Source: Ziziphus jujuba (taxonomy: Eukaryota > Streptophyta > Magnoliopsida > Rosales > Rhamnaceae). From it: 64,000 bases of DNA. The DNA lies in assembly GCF_031755915.1 (NCBI RefSeq), contig NC_083379.1, positions 19,055,501-19,119,500 of the forward strand, in the 5' to 3' direction. Below are positions 1-11,304 of the stretch, piece by piece; positions within the stretch are counted from its first letter, which is position 1; each line of letters opens with the position of its first letter. The position numbers were made by a program, and so were the translations under genes. The notes under the pieces were generated by a model. The model saw nothing but the letters and a program-made list of their open reading frames with translations. It had not been told where the DNA came from and made no database searches.

Positions 1-1
1 T

Positions 2-519
2 TGTTATTCAATTGAGAGGCTAAGGTCAAAGTCAACAGCTGTTATATATAAGCTTTAGCCATTAAACGATGTCGTTATACTTAAAAGGGTTGGATAGATG
101 ACTTAGCAAGAATTAGCCTTGTTTTTGGAAGCTTATTTACATGACTGCAGAAACTATGGTGCTGAAAAATAAGCTATCAGCTTTCGATCAAAGGCCATTG
201 TTCGTCTTGTTCTTCTCTTTCTTCTTGAAACCTCTTGCTCATTGTTTTTCTCTTTCTCTTGGTATTGTTTAGGATCATTCTGGGTGAGTGATTTGTGAGA
301 AAGAGAGAGGTTGTAAAGGGGTTTCTGGGTGTAGGGAATCTGTATAAACTAAGAGAAATTGCTACAATGGTGTATTGGATCTTTGTTCATAGTGCAAGAA
401 CTTCTTGGATGGAGTTCACTGAGGATGTAGGTCATTTTTAGACCGAATCTTGTAAAAACTTTGTGTTTTTTCTTTCTTCATATCTGTTGTGAGTCAGATT
501 AGTGTATAACTAAGTTTCA
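2..519 (+). mobile_element. Ty1/copia LTR (probable 5' LTR, left edge uncertain)
   Basis: The stretch starts with TG at 2-3 and ends with CA at 518-519. Five bases later comes a canonical copia primer-binding site, so this is read as a 5' LTR of about 518 bp. A TATA-like run (tatatataag near 45-54) could be its promoter. CT-rich sequence follows, as is usual in copia LTRs. The partner LTR is not in the window, and the true left edge could lie before base 1, so the start is uncertain. The internal domain that follows is cut off at about 911. Confidence 0.6.
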
Positions 520-523
520 ATAG

Positions 524-535
524 TGGTATCAGAGC
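524..535 (+). other. Primer-binding site (tRNA-iMet type) of copia element
   Basis: The 12 bases TGGTATCAGAGC are the standard Ty1/copia primer-binding site, complementary to the 3' end of initiator methionine tRNA. They lie four bases after the putative LTR end and about 100 bp before a gag-like coding stretch, which is the expected order. Confidence 0.85.
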
Positions 536-632
536 ATTCCTATATACTCAATTCACAAGAACGAAGTTTGTGCCTACCATTTGTTTGAAGAAATTCCTGA
601 GTGAAGAACCAAAAGATTAAACGGGGCCAAAG

Positions 633-911
633 GTAGAGTTAGAAATCTTCAATGGAAAAGGAGATTTTCTTTTATGGAGGCAAAAGATGAAAGCAATCCT
701 GATGCAATAGAAAGTTGTCAAAGCCATTCATGGATCTTTCCCGGAAAATCTCACTGAAGAGCAGAGGAACGATATGGACGAAATTGCATACAGCACAATT
801 ATTTTACATCTATCTGCCAATATATTGAGGAAGGTAAATGATTCTAGAACCACCTCTGAAATTTGGAGTAAACTAGAGTAGCTATATTTGGTAAAATCTC
901 TATCAAATAAA
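633..911 (+). pseudogene. copia gag fragment (UBN2-like), broken
   Basis: Translation from 633 gives a typical copia gag N-terminus, with F-N-G-K-G-D-F and then L-W-R-Q-K-M-K. Further on come a motif ending in ..IWSKLE and an alternation of hydrophobic and acidic residues typical of the UBN2 gag family. In-frame stops occur at about 708 (TAG) and 879 (TAG). The similarity ends abruptly where the tandem repeats begin near 912. It would have encoded the capsid-like protein of the retrotransposon that owns the LTR at 2-519. Protease, integrase and reverse transcriptase do not follow, so this is a deletion remnant. Confidence 0.75.
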
Positions 912-2385
912 CTAATATGATCATAATTTTTGTAACAATATCATAATTTTCATAACATAATTAAAAAATTGGTAACATGCCACAAACTAGTAACATGATC
1001 ACAATATTTATAATAGGACCATAGTTTTCGTAACATATGATCACAAAATTAGTAACATAGACCATAATTTTTGTAACATGATCATAAAATTAGTAACATT
1101 CCACAAACTAAGTGATATAACTACAATTTTTGTAGCAGGATAATAATTTTCGTAATATGATCATAAAATTAGTAACATGCCAAAGACTAAATAACATGTT
1201 CACAATTTTTGTAACATGATCATAAAATGGGTAACATGCCACAAACTAAATACCATTACCATGATTTTCATAATAGAACTATATTTTTCATACATAATTA
1301 CAAAATTGGTAACATGCTATAAACTAAATAGCTTGATTACAATTTTCGTAATATGACCATAAATTTTGTAACATAATCAAAAATTTGTCAACATACCACA
1401 ATCTAAGTAACATGACTACAATTTTCATAATAGAACATAAATTTTGTAACATGATCATAAAATGAGTAACATACCACAAACTAAATAAAATGACTATAAT
1501 ATTCATATCAGGACCATAATTTTTATAACATCATCATAAAATGGGTAACATACCATAAACTAAGGAACTGACCATAAATTTTGTATCAAAAAGGTTTGGT
1601 TTCAGTAACATAACCATAAAATAAGTAATATACTATAAACTTAGTAACATGATTACAAGATATGTAACATACCACAAACTTAGTAGCATAACCATAATTT
1701 TTATTACAGAACCATAATTGTAGTAATGTAATTAGAAAATAAGTAACATACCATAACCATATTAACGTGATCACAGTTTTCAAAACAATATCATGATTTT
1801 CATAATGTAATAACAAAATAGGTAACATAACACAAACTAATTAACATGACCATAATTTTTGTAACAATACTATAACTTCCGTAACATGACCACAAAATGG
1901 GTAAAATATTACAAACTAAATAACGTGATCACAAAATGGATAAAATATCACAAACTATATAACATGACACCATAATTTTTGTAACAATATCATAATTTTA
2001 GTTCATGAATACAAAATAATTAACACAGCAAAAACTAAGTACATGAACATAATTTCCATAACAGGATGATAATTTTCATAATACAACTATAAAATGGGTA
2101 CATACCATAAACTAAGTAACATGACCGCAAATTTCAAAATAAAACTATAATTTTAGTAACATGACCATAAAATAGGAAACATACCACCAACTAAAGTAAC
2201 ATGACTACAAAATCTTAACAACATCATAATTTTGGTAACATTATCGCAAAATGGGTAACAAATCACAAATTAATAACATGATCAACATGACCACAAATTA
2301 GGTAACACACCACATAATAAATAACATGACCATAATTTTTATAACATGACCACAAAATAAATATATTGCCATAAATTAATATTAA
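912..2385. repeat. Degenerate AT-rich tandem array (~20-bp subunits, ~78-80-bp higher order)
   Basis: About 1.47 kb consists of variants of three short phrases: (a) catgaccataatttttgtaa, (b) aaaatgggtaacat and (c) accacaaactaagtaac. Phrase (c) recurs near 979, 1101, 1238, 1397, 1473, 1552, 1631, 1671, 1831, 1908, 1949, 2029, 2105, 2189 and 2265. Spacing is mostly close to 40 or 78-80 bp, giving a higher-order period built of ~20-bp units. Reading frames here are repeats of a few hydrophobic residues and are not genes. The array starts exactly where the copia gag fragment stops, so it may be part of, or inserted into, that element. Confidence 0.85.
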
Positions 2386-3594
2386 CTAATTTTATTTTCA
2401 ATATTTTTTATAAATTTAAATAATTTAGATAGTATTACAATTCATATTTGCAACTATTTAATAGTTTAAGAACATCTAATTAAATTTATTTGTGATCTTT
2501 ATCATATGAAAGTAAAAAATAAATAAATAATTTATTTATTTATTTATTTTTTACTGTAATTGTTTTTAAATAAAGTTTGATTAAAAATTCACAATATTAA
2601 TCTGTCACACTAACTTTTTTTTTTTTGGTGATAAAGATGATTAACGGTTTAATTTAAAATTAACGTACTTGTTTATATTAATTAATATAATGCATGGTAT
2701 TTAATAAAAAATATATAATTAATAATATTAGTTATTAAGTTTCATTAAATTTTTATGTAACACCGGGGGGGGGGGGGGGGGGGGGAACTAACGCAGCCCA
2801 TTGACTTATTTTAAAATTAACTATTTATTCATTTTATATCAATAAGAATTATTCAATAAATAAATTTGAGATTATTTTAAAGGGTCATTTACAAAAACCA
2901 AAATAAATAAAAAAATAGAAAGAAAGAAATAAATTTTTTAGCAAAAGGCTAATAAACAACCTGTTATTACCGGTTGTAGATTTTCAAAAAACAACGGAGC
3001 TGTACCAGTGCTGGCACTCTAATAGGGCCCTAAAAAGAAAAGTTCCTTTTGAATAACTGGTGACCTTTTAAATAACCCCAATTTACAATTGAGGAAATTA
3101 TATAATTTAAAATAAACTCTTTAAAAATTGAAACTTAAAATTGGTAATAGTTGTTGACATGTTTGGTTTTTGTTTTTTCTACTAAATTGTATTCAATTTG
3201 CTTATTTCAATTGTCTAGTAATATTAGTTATGTTTGAAAATGTTAATGTGAATGAATGGAAAAAAAAAAATCAATAATTAAAAACAAACATAATTTAAAA
3301 TGTGTTTCATTTTTTTTTTCTCCCTTATGTTTTCAGTTAATTTCAAATGTTTAACTACCACTAACGAATAGTTAATTACAAACAACTTAGTTAAAAAATA
3401 AAAATAAAAGTCAAACATGCTAACAAATGGCATCAAATAGGAATGAAAATTTAGATGTCATGATGAATCTCTTTTTTTATTGGGGACATTCATTAAACAA
3501 AACCTTCCACATAGAAGTGGCTGATGTTGCCAGTGCCACTAGCTCTTTCCAAAAGAACCATAATACATATTATTATATTAAAGAGACAATAAAT
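2386..3594. other. AT-rich intergenic DNA, no gene seen
   Basis: No coding sequence is recognised. It contains a run of 21 G at 2765-2785, strikingly out of character with the AT-rich surroundings. A segment near 3486-3592 is also present at 3810-3905, and inverted at 4512-4620. Confidence 0.6.
2765..2785. repeat. Poly(G) run of 21
   Basis: Twenty-one consecutive G residues sit in AT-rich DNA. Similar runs occur at 28333-28348 (C) and 46304-46324 (G). The length may be unreliable because homopolymers are error-prone in sequencing. Confidence 0.9.

Positions 3595-3642
<48 letters not shown>
3595..3642. repeat. (GA)n microsatellite
   Basis: An uninterrupted GA dinucleotide run of about 24 units, followed by degenerate GA-rich sequence to about 3680. 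Confidence 0.95.
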
Positions 3643-3644
<2 letters not shown>

Positions 3645-3699
3645 TAGGCAAGAGAGAGGAATTTAGACAAAGAGAGAGGAATGATAATTAACTTTTATT

Positions 3700-4745
3700 T
3701 TAAGAAGCTATGCAAAGTTATGCAAGTCCTTTGCAAAATAAACGGACCTGCATAATTAACTTTTGCTTTAACTTTGCGTAATTAACTTTCAATATGGTTT
3801 TGGAAGTCCGTTCTAAACAAAAACTTCCACATAGGAGAAGCTAATTTTGCCAGTACCACTGGCTCTTTCCAAAAGAACCATAATACATATTATAATATTA
3901 AAGAGAATAAATTAAAATTGGAGAACTAGACGGATCTAAATAGACTATGAAAGGATAACCAGGTGAGAACTAGATTGAAAAGGATAGGATTGGAGTGAAA
4001 TGTTTTACTCCAAGTCTATGTTTGTATATTGTGGTTGTAGATGAAATTAATATGAAATAATTGCATTATATTATATCTAATCTTTAAATTAAAAAATTTA
4101 AAATGTTAAATGTTTATATTACATTTTTAACAAATTAATAATATATAAATTATAAGAGATCATTTAAATATTATAGGATTTGTATCACTTTAATGGAAAT
4201 AGGATCCAAGATCTATCGAGTTGGATTGGGATCCCAGATCATCAAAAAATTGGTTCAAATCTAATTCAAACGATTTGAGATCTACACGTCGTGCAAATGA
4301 TTTTGGATTTCGGTAACATTTGGGTCCTAAAATTATTTGATCAATCCTAGATTTGGATCCTTTATGGGGTAATATTTATATATTGTGGTTGTGGATGAAA
4401 TTATTAATTAGCTTGGAGTAAAACATTTCATTCCCATCCAATCATTTTCAATATAATCCTCAGTTAGCTATATCCTTCATAGTCTATTTAGATCCGTCTA
4501 GCCGTCGAATTTTAATATATTGTCTCTTTAATATTATAATATGTATTATGATTCTTTTGGAAAGAGCCAATGGTACTGGCAATATCAGCTTCTCCTATGT
4601 GGAAGCTTTCGTTTAAAACAAACTTGCAAAATCATATGCAAAGTTAATTACAAGTTAATTATGCAAAGTTGAAACAAAAGTTAATTATATCAAAGTTAAT
4701 TATGTAGGTCCATTAATCATGCAAAGGACTTGCATAATTTCTTTG
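3700..4745. repeat. Large imperfect palindrome (fold-back structure)
   Basis: The arm at about 3700-4020 reappears inverted at about 4412-4745. Landmarks are the phrase ctctttccaaaagaaccataatacatatta near 3863, whose reverse complement lies near 4540-4570, and ctagacggatctaaatagac near 3927, inverted near 4483-4502. Arms are roughly 320-330 bp around a spacer of about 390 bp. The spacer (4010-4390) is itself repeated in direct orientation from 4741 onward. This suggests a fold-back transposon, or an element inserted into a copy of its own spacer. No transposase frame is present. Confidence 0.75.
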
Positions 4746-6270
4746 CTCCAAGTCTATGTTTATATATTGGGGTTGTAAATGAAATCATTATGAAATAATT
4801 GCATTATATTATATCTAAAGTTCAAAATTTTGGTATCGATGGAAATATCAAAATTTCAAAATATAAAAATTTCCATAGAAATTTCGAAAAATATCGAATA
4901 TCGATAAAAATTTACAAAAAATGATGGAAATATATTTTAAAAAATAAAAATTTGCGTTAAAATTTTAATATTAGCTTATTTAAACAATCAATTATCAAAT
5001 TATTTATAAAAATTGTAAAAATATTGAATAGATATTATATTTCTCTTAATCAATTTAATTATAGTAAACGGTAATGCTCATAAATAAACTATTATTGATA
5101 AAAATATGCAAAAAAAAAAGTAGATATTTGATAAATTGATTATTAATTAAGATAAAACAGTCATTACAATTACATTATAATTCATAAATATTATTTTAAT
5201 ACTCATAGAACTTATAGATAATTGAAAATTATTATTATCTTTCTTGTTTTTATCTTAAAATGTGAAATATGAAAAGCAATTATTAAAATATCTATCTCCT
5301 TAATAATTTTTTATGTAATTATTAATATGTCAATTATAAGAATTTTGTACTAAATACTGTCTTTATATTTAGTATAATATATTCTATTATTTTTTTTAAT
5401 TTTTATTTGTTTAATACTATTAATTTAAATGTTATCAATATCAATTTTACATAATATTATATTTTCATGTTATTATTTTATGTTATTATTTTTCATTTTT
5501 ATATAATCAATTATTAATTTGAAATTATGGAATTTTAATGAATTCATCTTATAAAAAATGTATAGCAAGTATATATATATATATATATATTTAATTAATG
5601 AATAGAACTTATTAAGGTTATTGAATTCAACTTATTTCTTTTATTAATATCATTAAATATTTAAAAAAGAATTAAAATGTTGAAAAAAATTATCACTAAA
5701 ATTAATTTAGTAAAATAATTTATTAAACACCAACAATATTTTTGAATTTTTGTAAAAAATTTAAAAAATTTCATAGATTTTATAAAATTTCCATGGAAAT
5801 TTTCAAAATTTTGATGGATATTATAGTTTTTTTAACAAAATTATTAAAGATTTAATATAGATATTTTGATAGAAATGTTTATGGATATTATGAAAATTCT
5901 ATCCGTTTCCATTTAAAACCTAAATTTTATTTTGATCCTTTAAAAAAAATAAAAATTTTGAAAAAATTTCGGATATTTTAAATAATGATTATATCTAATA
6001 TTTAAATTTAAAATAAAAAATAGTAAATGTTTATATTACATTATTAACAAATTAATACTGCATATAATTATAAGAGAATTTCATGGGATTTGTATCACCT
6101 TGAACTAGGATTTAAGATCTATTGAGTTGGATTAGGATCCCAGATTATCAAAAAGCTAGTTCAAATCCAGTTTCGTTCAAATGATTTTGGATTTCGGTAA
6201 CGTTTGAGTCCCATTATTATTTTATCAATCCCAGATTTGGATCCTTTATGGGGCAATCTTTGATCCTATT
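4741..6270. repeat. Second copy of the palindrome spacer (direct repeat of 4010-4390), split by an insertion
   Basis: 4741-4818 and 5988-6270 together match 4010-4390. Shared blocks include the phrase ccaagtctatgttt, a GGATCC/GATCC-rich segment (gagttggattgggatccc near 4220 against gagttggattaggatccc near 6124) and gatttggatcctttatgggg near 4352 and 6235. The two halves are separated by the insertion at 4819-5987. Confidence 0.8.
4819..5987. mobile_element. Unclassified 1.17-kb insertion with 11-bp target-site duplication
   Basis: An AT-rich block interrupts an otherwise continuous repeat copy. It is bounded by the identical 11-mer ATTATATCTAA at 4808-4818 and 5988-5998, which occurs once at the corresponding place in the uninterrupted copy (about 4080). 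An 11-bp duplication is compatible with a Mutator-like element, but I see no clean terminal inverted repeats. Internally there are several copies of gatggaaatatcaaaatttc-like sequence in both orientations. No coding potential is seen. Confidence 0.7.
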
Positions 6271-7543
6271 ACCACTGACTGATTTTTAGGAGGTGGGTTT
6301 TTTTTTATTTTTTATTTTTTTTTAATATTATCTCTATTGAGATACAATATGATTTTAAAATCTATTAGATATAAGTGATTAACTCTTATTTTTTAAATTT
6401 TTTTAGACATAAATAGCATCATGGAATCATTTATAAAGAAAGTAATTATCCATTATTAATGAAATATGTTAGATATTATATTTAAATTTATAAAATTATT
6501 CAAATTTTAACATCTGAGAAAATCAAAGTCCTTATTCACCAAAAAAGAAGAAAAAAAAGAGTAATCAAAATCCTTTTCCCAATAATTTACCCAAAAAAAG
6601 GAGAGAGAGAGAGAGAGAGAGAGCCAAAGAGGAATAGACGAGGGGAGAGAGAACGAGAGAGAGAGAGGAGAGAGAAAAAGATTGAGAAGACAGAAATATA
6701 ATACACGAGAGAGATAGAGAAGAGAGAAAGAGACAGAGAGGAATATGACAGAGGGGAGAGGGAAAGGGAGAGAGAGAGAGAGAGAGGAATAAACTAGGAA
6801 GAGAGTGAGGGTTAGGCCAAAATAGAGAGAAAAAGAGAGAGAAAGATAAAGGAATCAGCTAGAGAGAGCTCATGTGGCATTAACACCATATCAAATAATT
6901 TGTATATATATATATATATATGTTAGAAGAGTTAAAGTCATTGTATAAATAATGTTGAATTTAATTTTTTAAATAAAGAAAGAAACATTATTGAAGAGTT
7001 TCTTTTAGCCAGCTAGATAGTATTAAAATTAATTAAGGAGGTACTCGACAAAATTTGTAGAGCTGACTTTGTGTTTAAAATAGCAAGTGGTGGTTGTGTA
7101 ACGTGGAGTTAATAATATGGATTTCGTGTTAGAATCGAATGATCTCACTCTGCCCATGGAGAACTAAATATGAGCCTTTAAAAACCGTTGACATTGAGCT
7201 AAATTAAAAATTAAATCTCTCAAAAAAAAAAAATATATATATATATATATCTTTCGAGGAAGTAACCACACCACCACCTCCTAGTTAGTGTTTGATTGGG
7301 TTAGCTGCAGGGTTTATTTTGATTCTCTTGTAACGAGAAAAACCATTGACGGAATTATTCATATAATTCTTTGACAAATTCAAGGGGTTGCTTTCATGAA
7401 TAAGTACATAGGAACGTCAAAGACAGTAACATGACTTTGATATGTAAAACGTCTAAATTGTCAAGAGTTTGATAATTAAGCAAGAAACATGAGTTTGATA
7501 TGTTGATTGTTGGAGCCAAGGTGCTCCAATTATACATATAAGA
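6271..7543. other. Intergenic region with GA-rich tract and TA repeats
   Basis: 6599-6870 is a degenerate GA-rich tract with (GA)12 at 6599-6622. (TA)n runs lie at about 6903-6921 and 7231-7250. This stretch contains the presumed promoter and 5' UTR of the receptor-kinase gene starting at 7544. No other gene is visible. Confidence 0.6.
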
Positions 7544-9737
7544 ATGGGAGTACATCATTGTATTCTGGAGGCATGGTGTGTGATGCTTTGCATTTTGTCA
7601 TGTGTTACTACTAATATCAATGGAAGCAGAGAAACCTCGCATGAATATGATGATGATGATATCCATTGCTTGAAGTCCATCAAAATGTCACTACAGGACC
7701 CACATGGTTATCTACTCTCATGGAACTTTGATCAAATTTCAGACGCTTCTATGATGTGTAACTTGATGGGTATTAGTTGCTGGATGAACCGTGATGATCA
7801 TGACAAGTACTTGAGGGTCCGTGAAATCCGACTCTCCAAAATGGGTCTCAAAGGCCGGTTTCCTCTGGGACTTGAAAGCTGCTCTTATATGGAATTGGAA
7901 ACATTAGACCTTTCCTTCAACAACCTCTCAGGTTCTATTCCATCTCACATATCAACAACTCTCCCTTCTATCTCCAACCTTGATCTCTCCCACAATCGTT
8001 TTTCGGGTCAAATCCCAACACATATTGCCAATTGCCTCATCCTCACAGTCCTTAAACTCAACGACAATCAACTCTCTGGTCCAATACCATCACAACTTGG
8101 CCTGCTCACTCGTCTAACCCTATTTACTGTTACCAACAATCAAGGACTTTGTGGAGCCCCTTCCATCACGCCCTGCACCCAACACCATCACTTGTTCCAA
8201 GATTTTAAAGACGGGTTTTTCATTGGTTATGAGGTTTCTGCGGTTTTTGTTACAACTGGGTTTACATGCTATTATTGTTTGCTTTGGTTCCATTTGATGA
8301 AGAGGAAAAACAGGGCCAAGTTGTCGTCTCCGCTGAGGAAGAAGAATAACCGAACTACCCAAGCTAATTATCAGGTTGTAAAGTTGCTATATGATCAGGT
8401 TCTATCCCTCATCTTTATTCTCTTCTTGAACTTCATTTTGTTTCAATAAAATTCACTGTCAGACTCGATTAATTCCGTTTTTATCTTCTATCTTTAATTC
8501 CCAATTATATAATATATGTTTGAATAACATGGTTTATAGTATACTTAGATGAGAACAGCTTGAGTGATAAAATATCATCTGAATTTATACATTTTTTAAT
8601 TGGACTACATCTGATCTAGCATATATACTATAGTTTGTGGTTGTATGGGGAAACACAACAACTTGTTATGGACAAATAGTCTTATATGTACAGAAGTCTT
8701 CGAATTCTTTATTCTACATGATTTTACTATCATCGCTATTGTATCACTTTTATTGAGATTTGATTGGTTGGCAGATTTCAGAGTCACAGAAGTGGGTTGC
8801 TAGAATGAGTTTTGGAGAAATTAGCAAGGGAACTAACAATTTCTCTAAGGACAATAAAATCGGAACGGGGAAGATGGGGACAATGTACAAGGCAGTGCTC
8901 GATAATGGTTGTTCCATAGCTGTCAAGAGGCTAAATAATTCTCCACTACAGGATATGAAGTTCATCAATGAGATAAAGACTCTAGGTAGAATTAGACATC
9001 CTAATTTAGTTCCCCTCTTGGGTTTCTGCATCAAAGGGCCAGAGAGGATTTTGGTGTACAAATACATGTCAAATGGAAATCTCTATGATTGGCTTCATGG
9101 TGTAGAAGATAAGGTCATGATTATGGAATGGCCTTTAAGGGTTAAGATTGCAGTTGGGCTAGCAAGAGGGTTGGCTTGGCTCCACCATGATTGCAATTTC
9201 AGAACGGTCCATGTCAACATAAGCTCAAATTCTATCTTACTAGATGAGAATTTTGAGCCCAAGATATCGGATTTTAGGGGGGAAGTGTTGATGGATCCAA
9301 ACCATACCAATTCAAAGAGGAGTATGCGGGTACATAATGATGTTCAGGAGATGGATATTTTAAAGAAGGATGCGTATAGCTTTGGGACTGTTCTGCTTGA
9401 GTTGATAACATTGAAGAAGCGTAGCCAAATGAGTAGTCCATGTAGCAGTACTCAGGAGGAGAGTTTGGGAGGATGGGTTAGTCAACTATTGAGGAGTTGT
9501 GCTTCAGATGAGATCTATCAAGGCAACATTGATAAATGTTTGATAGGGAAAGGATTAGATGGTGAAATCATTGGGATGCTTAGGATTGCTGCTATTTGTG
9601 TGCAGCCATTTCCAGTTGAGAGGCCAACCATGCTTCAAGTCTACCAAAGACTAAGTGTTATTGGAGAAAGATATGGGATTACACATGATTTTAGGATTTC
9701 AAGACAACCTGACGGTGAAATTGTAGAGATTGGATGA
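7544..9737 (+). CDS. BIR1-like LRR receptor-like kinase, probable pseudokinase (2 exons)
   Basis: Exon 1 is 7544-8398 and exon 2 is 8775-9737; the GT-AG intron is in phase 0. The product is 605 aa, close to Arabidopsis BIR1 (~620). It has a signal peptide at about 1-25, an LRRNT_2 domain at about 40-80, and four to five LRRs at about 95-205 with the L-SFNNLSGSIP pattern. A membrane segment lies at about 228-250 with basic residues after it, and a kinase-like domain from about 298. The family sits at the plasma membrane and restrains BAK1-dependent immune signalling. The P-loop GTGKMG (315-320), the lysine of AVKRL (336) and the alphaC Glu (about 351) are kept. However, HRD is HVN (431-433) and DFG is DFR (451-453). 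The activation segment is about ten residues short and lacks the G-Y-V-A-P-E-Y block. BIR1 itself has HRN, so the loss goes beyond the family norm. The frame is open throughout, so it could be a pseudokinase or a recently decaying gene. Its 3' end is duplicated at 11079-12060. Confidence 0.85.
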
Positions 9738-10515
9738 AGCTGTAAATACTGGCAGTTTTAATCATTTGGTACCATGCAAATATGAATATTATTACCTTTA
9801 CTTTTCGGGTAATTAATTAAATGTCAGTTTCCCTTTCTTAGCCTTCTACGAGTAGTTGAATCTAATGGTTCAGACGAAGTAGAAACATGAACTTTTGGCT
9901 GATATAATGTACTCTGTCTGTCATCATCATCATTTTTTTATTATTTTTTTAACTCATAGTTTTGCCACAATGAAAATGATGAATGACACATGTATCTCAT
10001 GCACATGTATGCACATCCTAAAATAAAATAAGTGAAAAAAGTTGGGGAAAAAAATGAAACATGCTGTTCTACTTCCTACATGTGTTAACCATCCTCTGTC
10101 TCTCTTCCGTGTTAAAAAAAAATAAAAAATAAAAAAATAAAAATAAATAAAAATAAAAATAAAAATAAAAGATAATCTACTTTTTAAATCTTGTTTACTT
10201 GCAGATTAAGGTATGCATTGAGTCATTGACCTTTTAAGGTATAGATCATCTTGGCTTAGAAGTATTGACTCAGTCAGAAAGTTAGAAAAGTAATTAGTAT
10301 CAGTTTTTGTTACACTTAAATTGTCAGATTGGTGATTTAACTAGTGATGGTGTAGGTAGATTCAGAGTGAATGAGATATAAATTGGTTGAGAATGCAACG
10401 TATTAAAGAATCTCTTGAAGATCCCTTGACTAGATTAACCTTGTCATGGTGAATCTTGAAACCGTTATTCAAAAGGGTTTTCAAAACTTATCATGAAGAA
10501 TAGGGGGGCTCAAGC
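9510..10515 (+). repeat. Direct repeat, copy 1 (kinase 3' end plus downstream)
   Basis: This block, from the last ~76 codons of the BIR1-like gene through 780 bp of downstream DNA, recurs at 11079-12060 with an offset of about 1569 bp and high identity. The copies diverge after the shared phrase ccgttattcaaa but briefly resume with cttatcatgaagaata. Confidence 0.9.
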
Positions 10516-11078
10516 TCAACTCAAAGTCAAGTGAGTAGTTATATCCCTAGAATAGAGCTTATTAGTATTGTACAGGGAAGAAAACGATGTCAGCTTCTTC
10601 TACAAGTTTGCACATGAAAAAAGGCCAAATCAAGGTGTTTCCATTCCAAGTATACAAAAGAATAAAGCCGTTTTGGTGAAAGATATATGAGATCCAAAGT
10701 AACCAACTCTAGTACGCATGAATATTGCTTGAAAGTTGCAGCCAATTAAGAATAGTTATTATGTATATGCAAATGTTTTGATATAATATATATATATATA
10801 TATATATATAGTAATTTTATCCTGGGTGAAGGTATCTACTAGGCAGCAAATTATGAAGAAATTTTAATACGTATCGTTTTTATGGATATGCACATTGGCG
10901 CCGGACATAAACTTTTGCACTTCATCGCTCATGAAAGAAATTTTATATACATAAAATTTCATGAAATTGTATAGATATAGGTTTTACCATGCCCAAAATT
11001 AAATTAAGTGAAAAAGGGGAATAAACTTGGTGTCCTACAAGAACCATCCTATTAATGCTATGGTGGTCAAATATACTT
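10516..11078. other. Intergenic spacer between the two repeat copies
   Basis: AT-rich DNA with a (TA)n run at about 10788-10810. No gene or recognised element is seen. Confidence 0.6.
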
Positions 11079-11304
11079 GAGATCTATCAAGGCAACATTG
11101 ATAAATGTTTGATAGGGAAAGGATTAGATGGTGAAATCATTAGGATGCTTAGGATTGCTGCTATGTGTGCAGCCATTTCCAGTTGAGAGGCCAACCATGC
11201 TTCAACTCTACCAAAAACTAAGAGTTATTGGAGAAAGATATGGGATTGCATATGATTTTAGGATTTCAAGACAACCTGAAGGTGAAATTGTAGACATTGA
11301 ATGA
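11079..11304 (+). pseudogene. Duplicated 3' fragment of the BIR1-like kinase
   Basis: This matches the kinase C-lobe end of the gene at 7544-9737 from its GATCTATCAAGG block to the stop. The copy lacks two bases in the ..AAICVQPF.. codons (gctgctatttgtgtgcagcc has become gctgctatgtgtgcagcc), which breaks the frame. It carries no LRRs, membrane segment or upstream kinase lobe, so it is a non-functional tandem-duplication fragment. The matching downstream sequence continues to about 12060. Confidence 0.85.

Noticed and set aside
1324..1828. Minus-strand open frames of 60 and 80 codons
   Set aside because: They are translations of the tandem array, made of repeated L/W/Y-rich phrases, and match no protein style.
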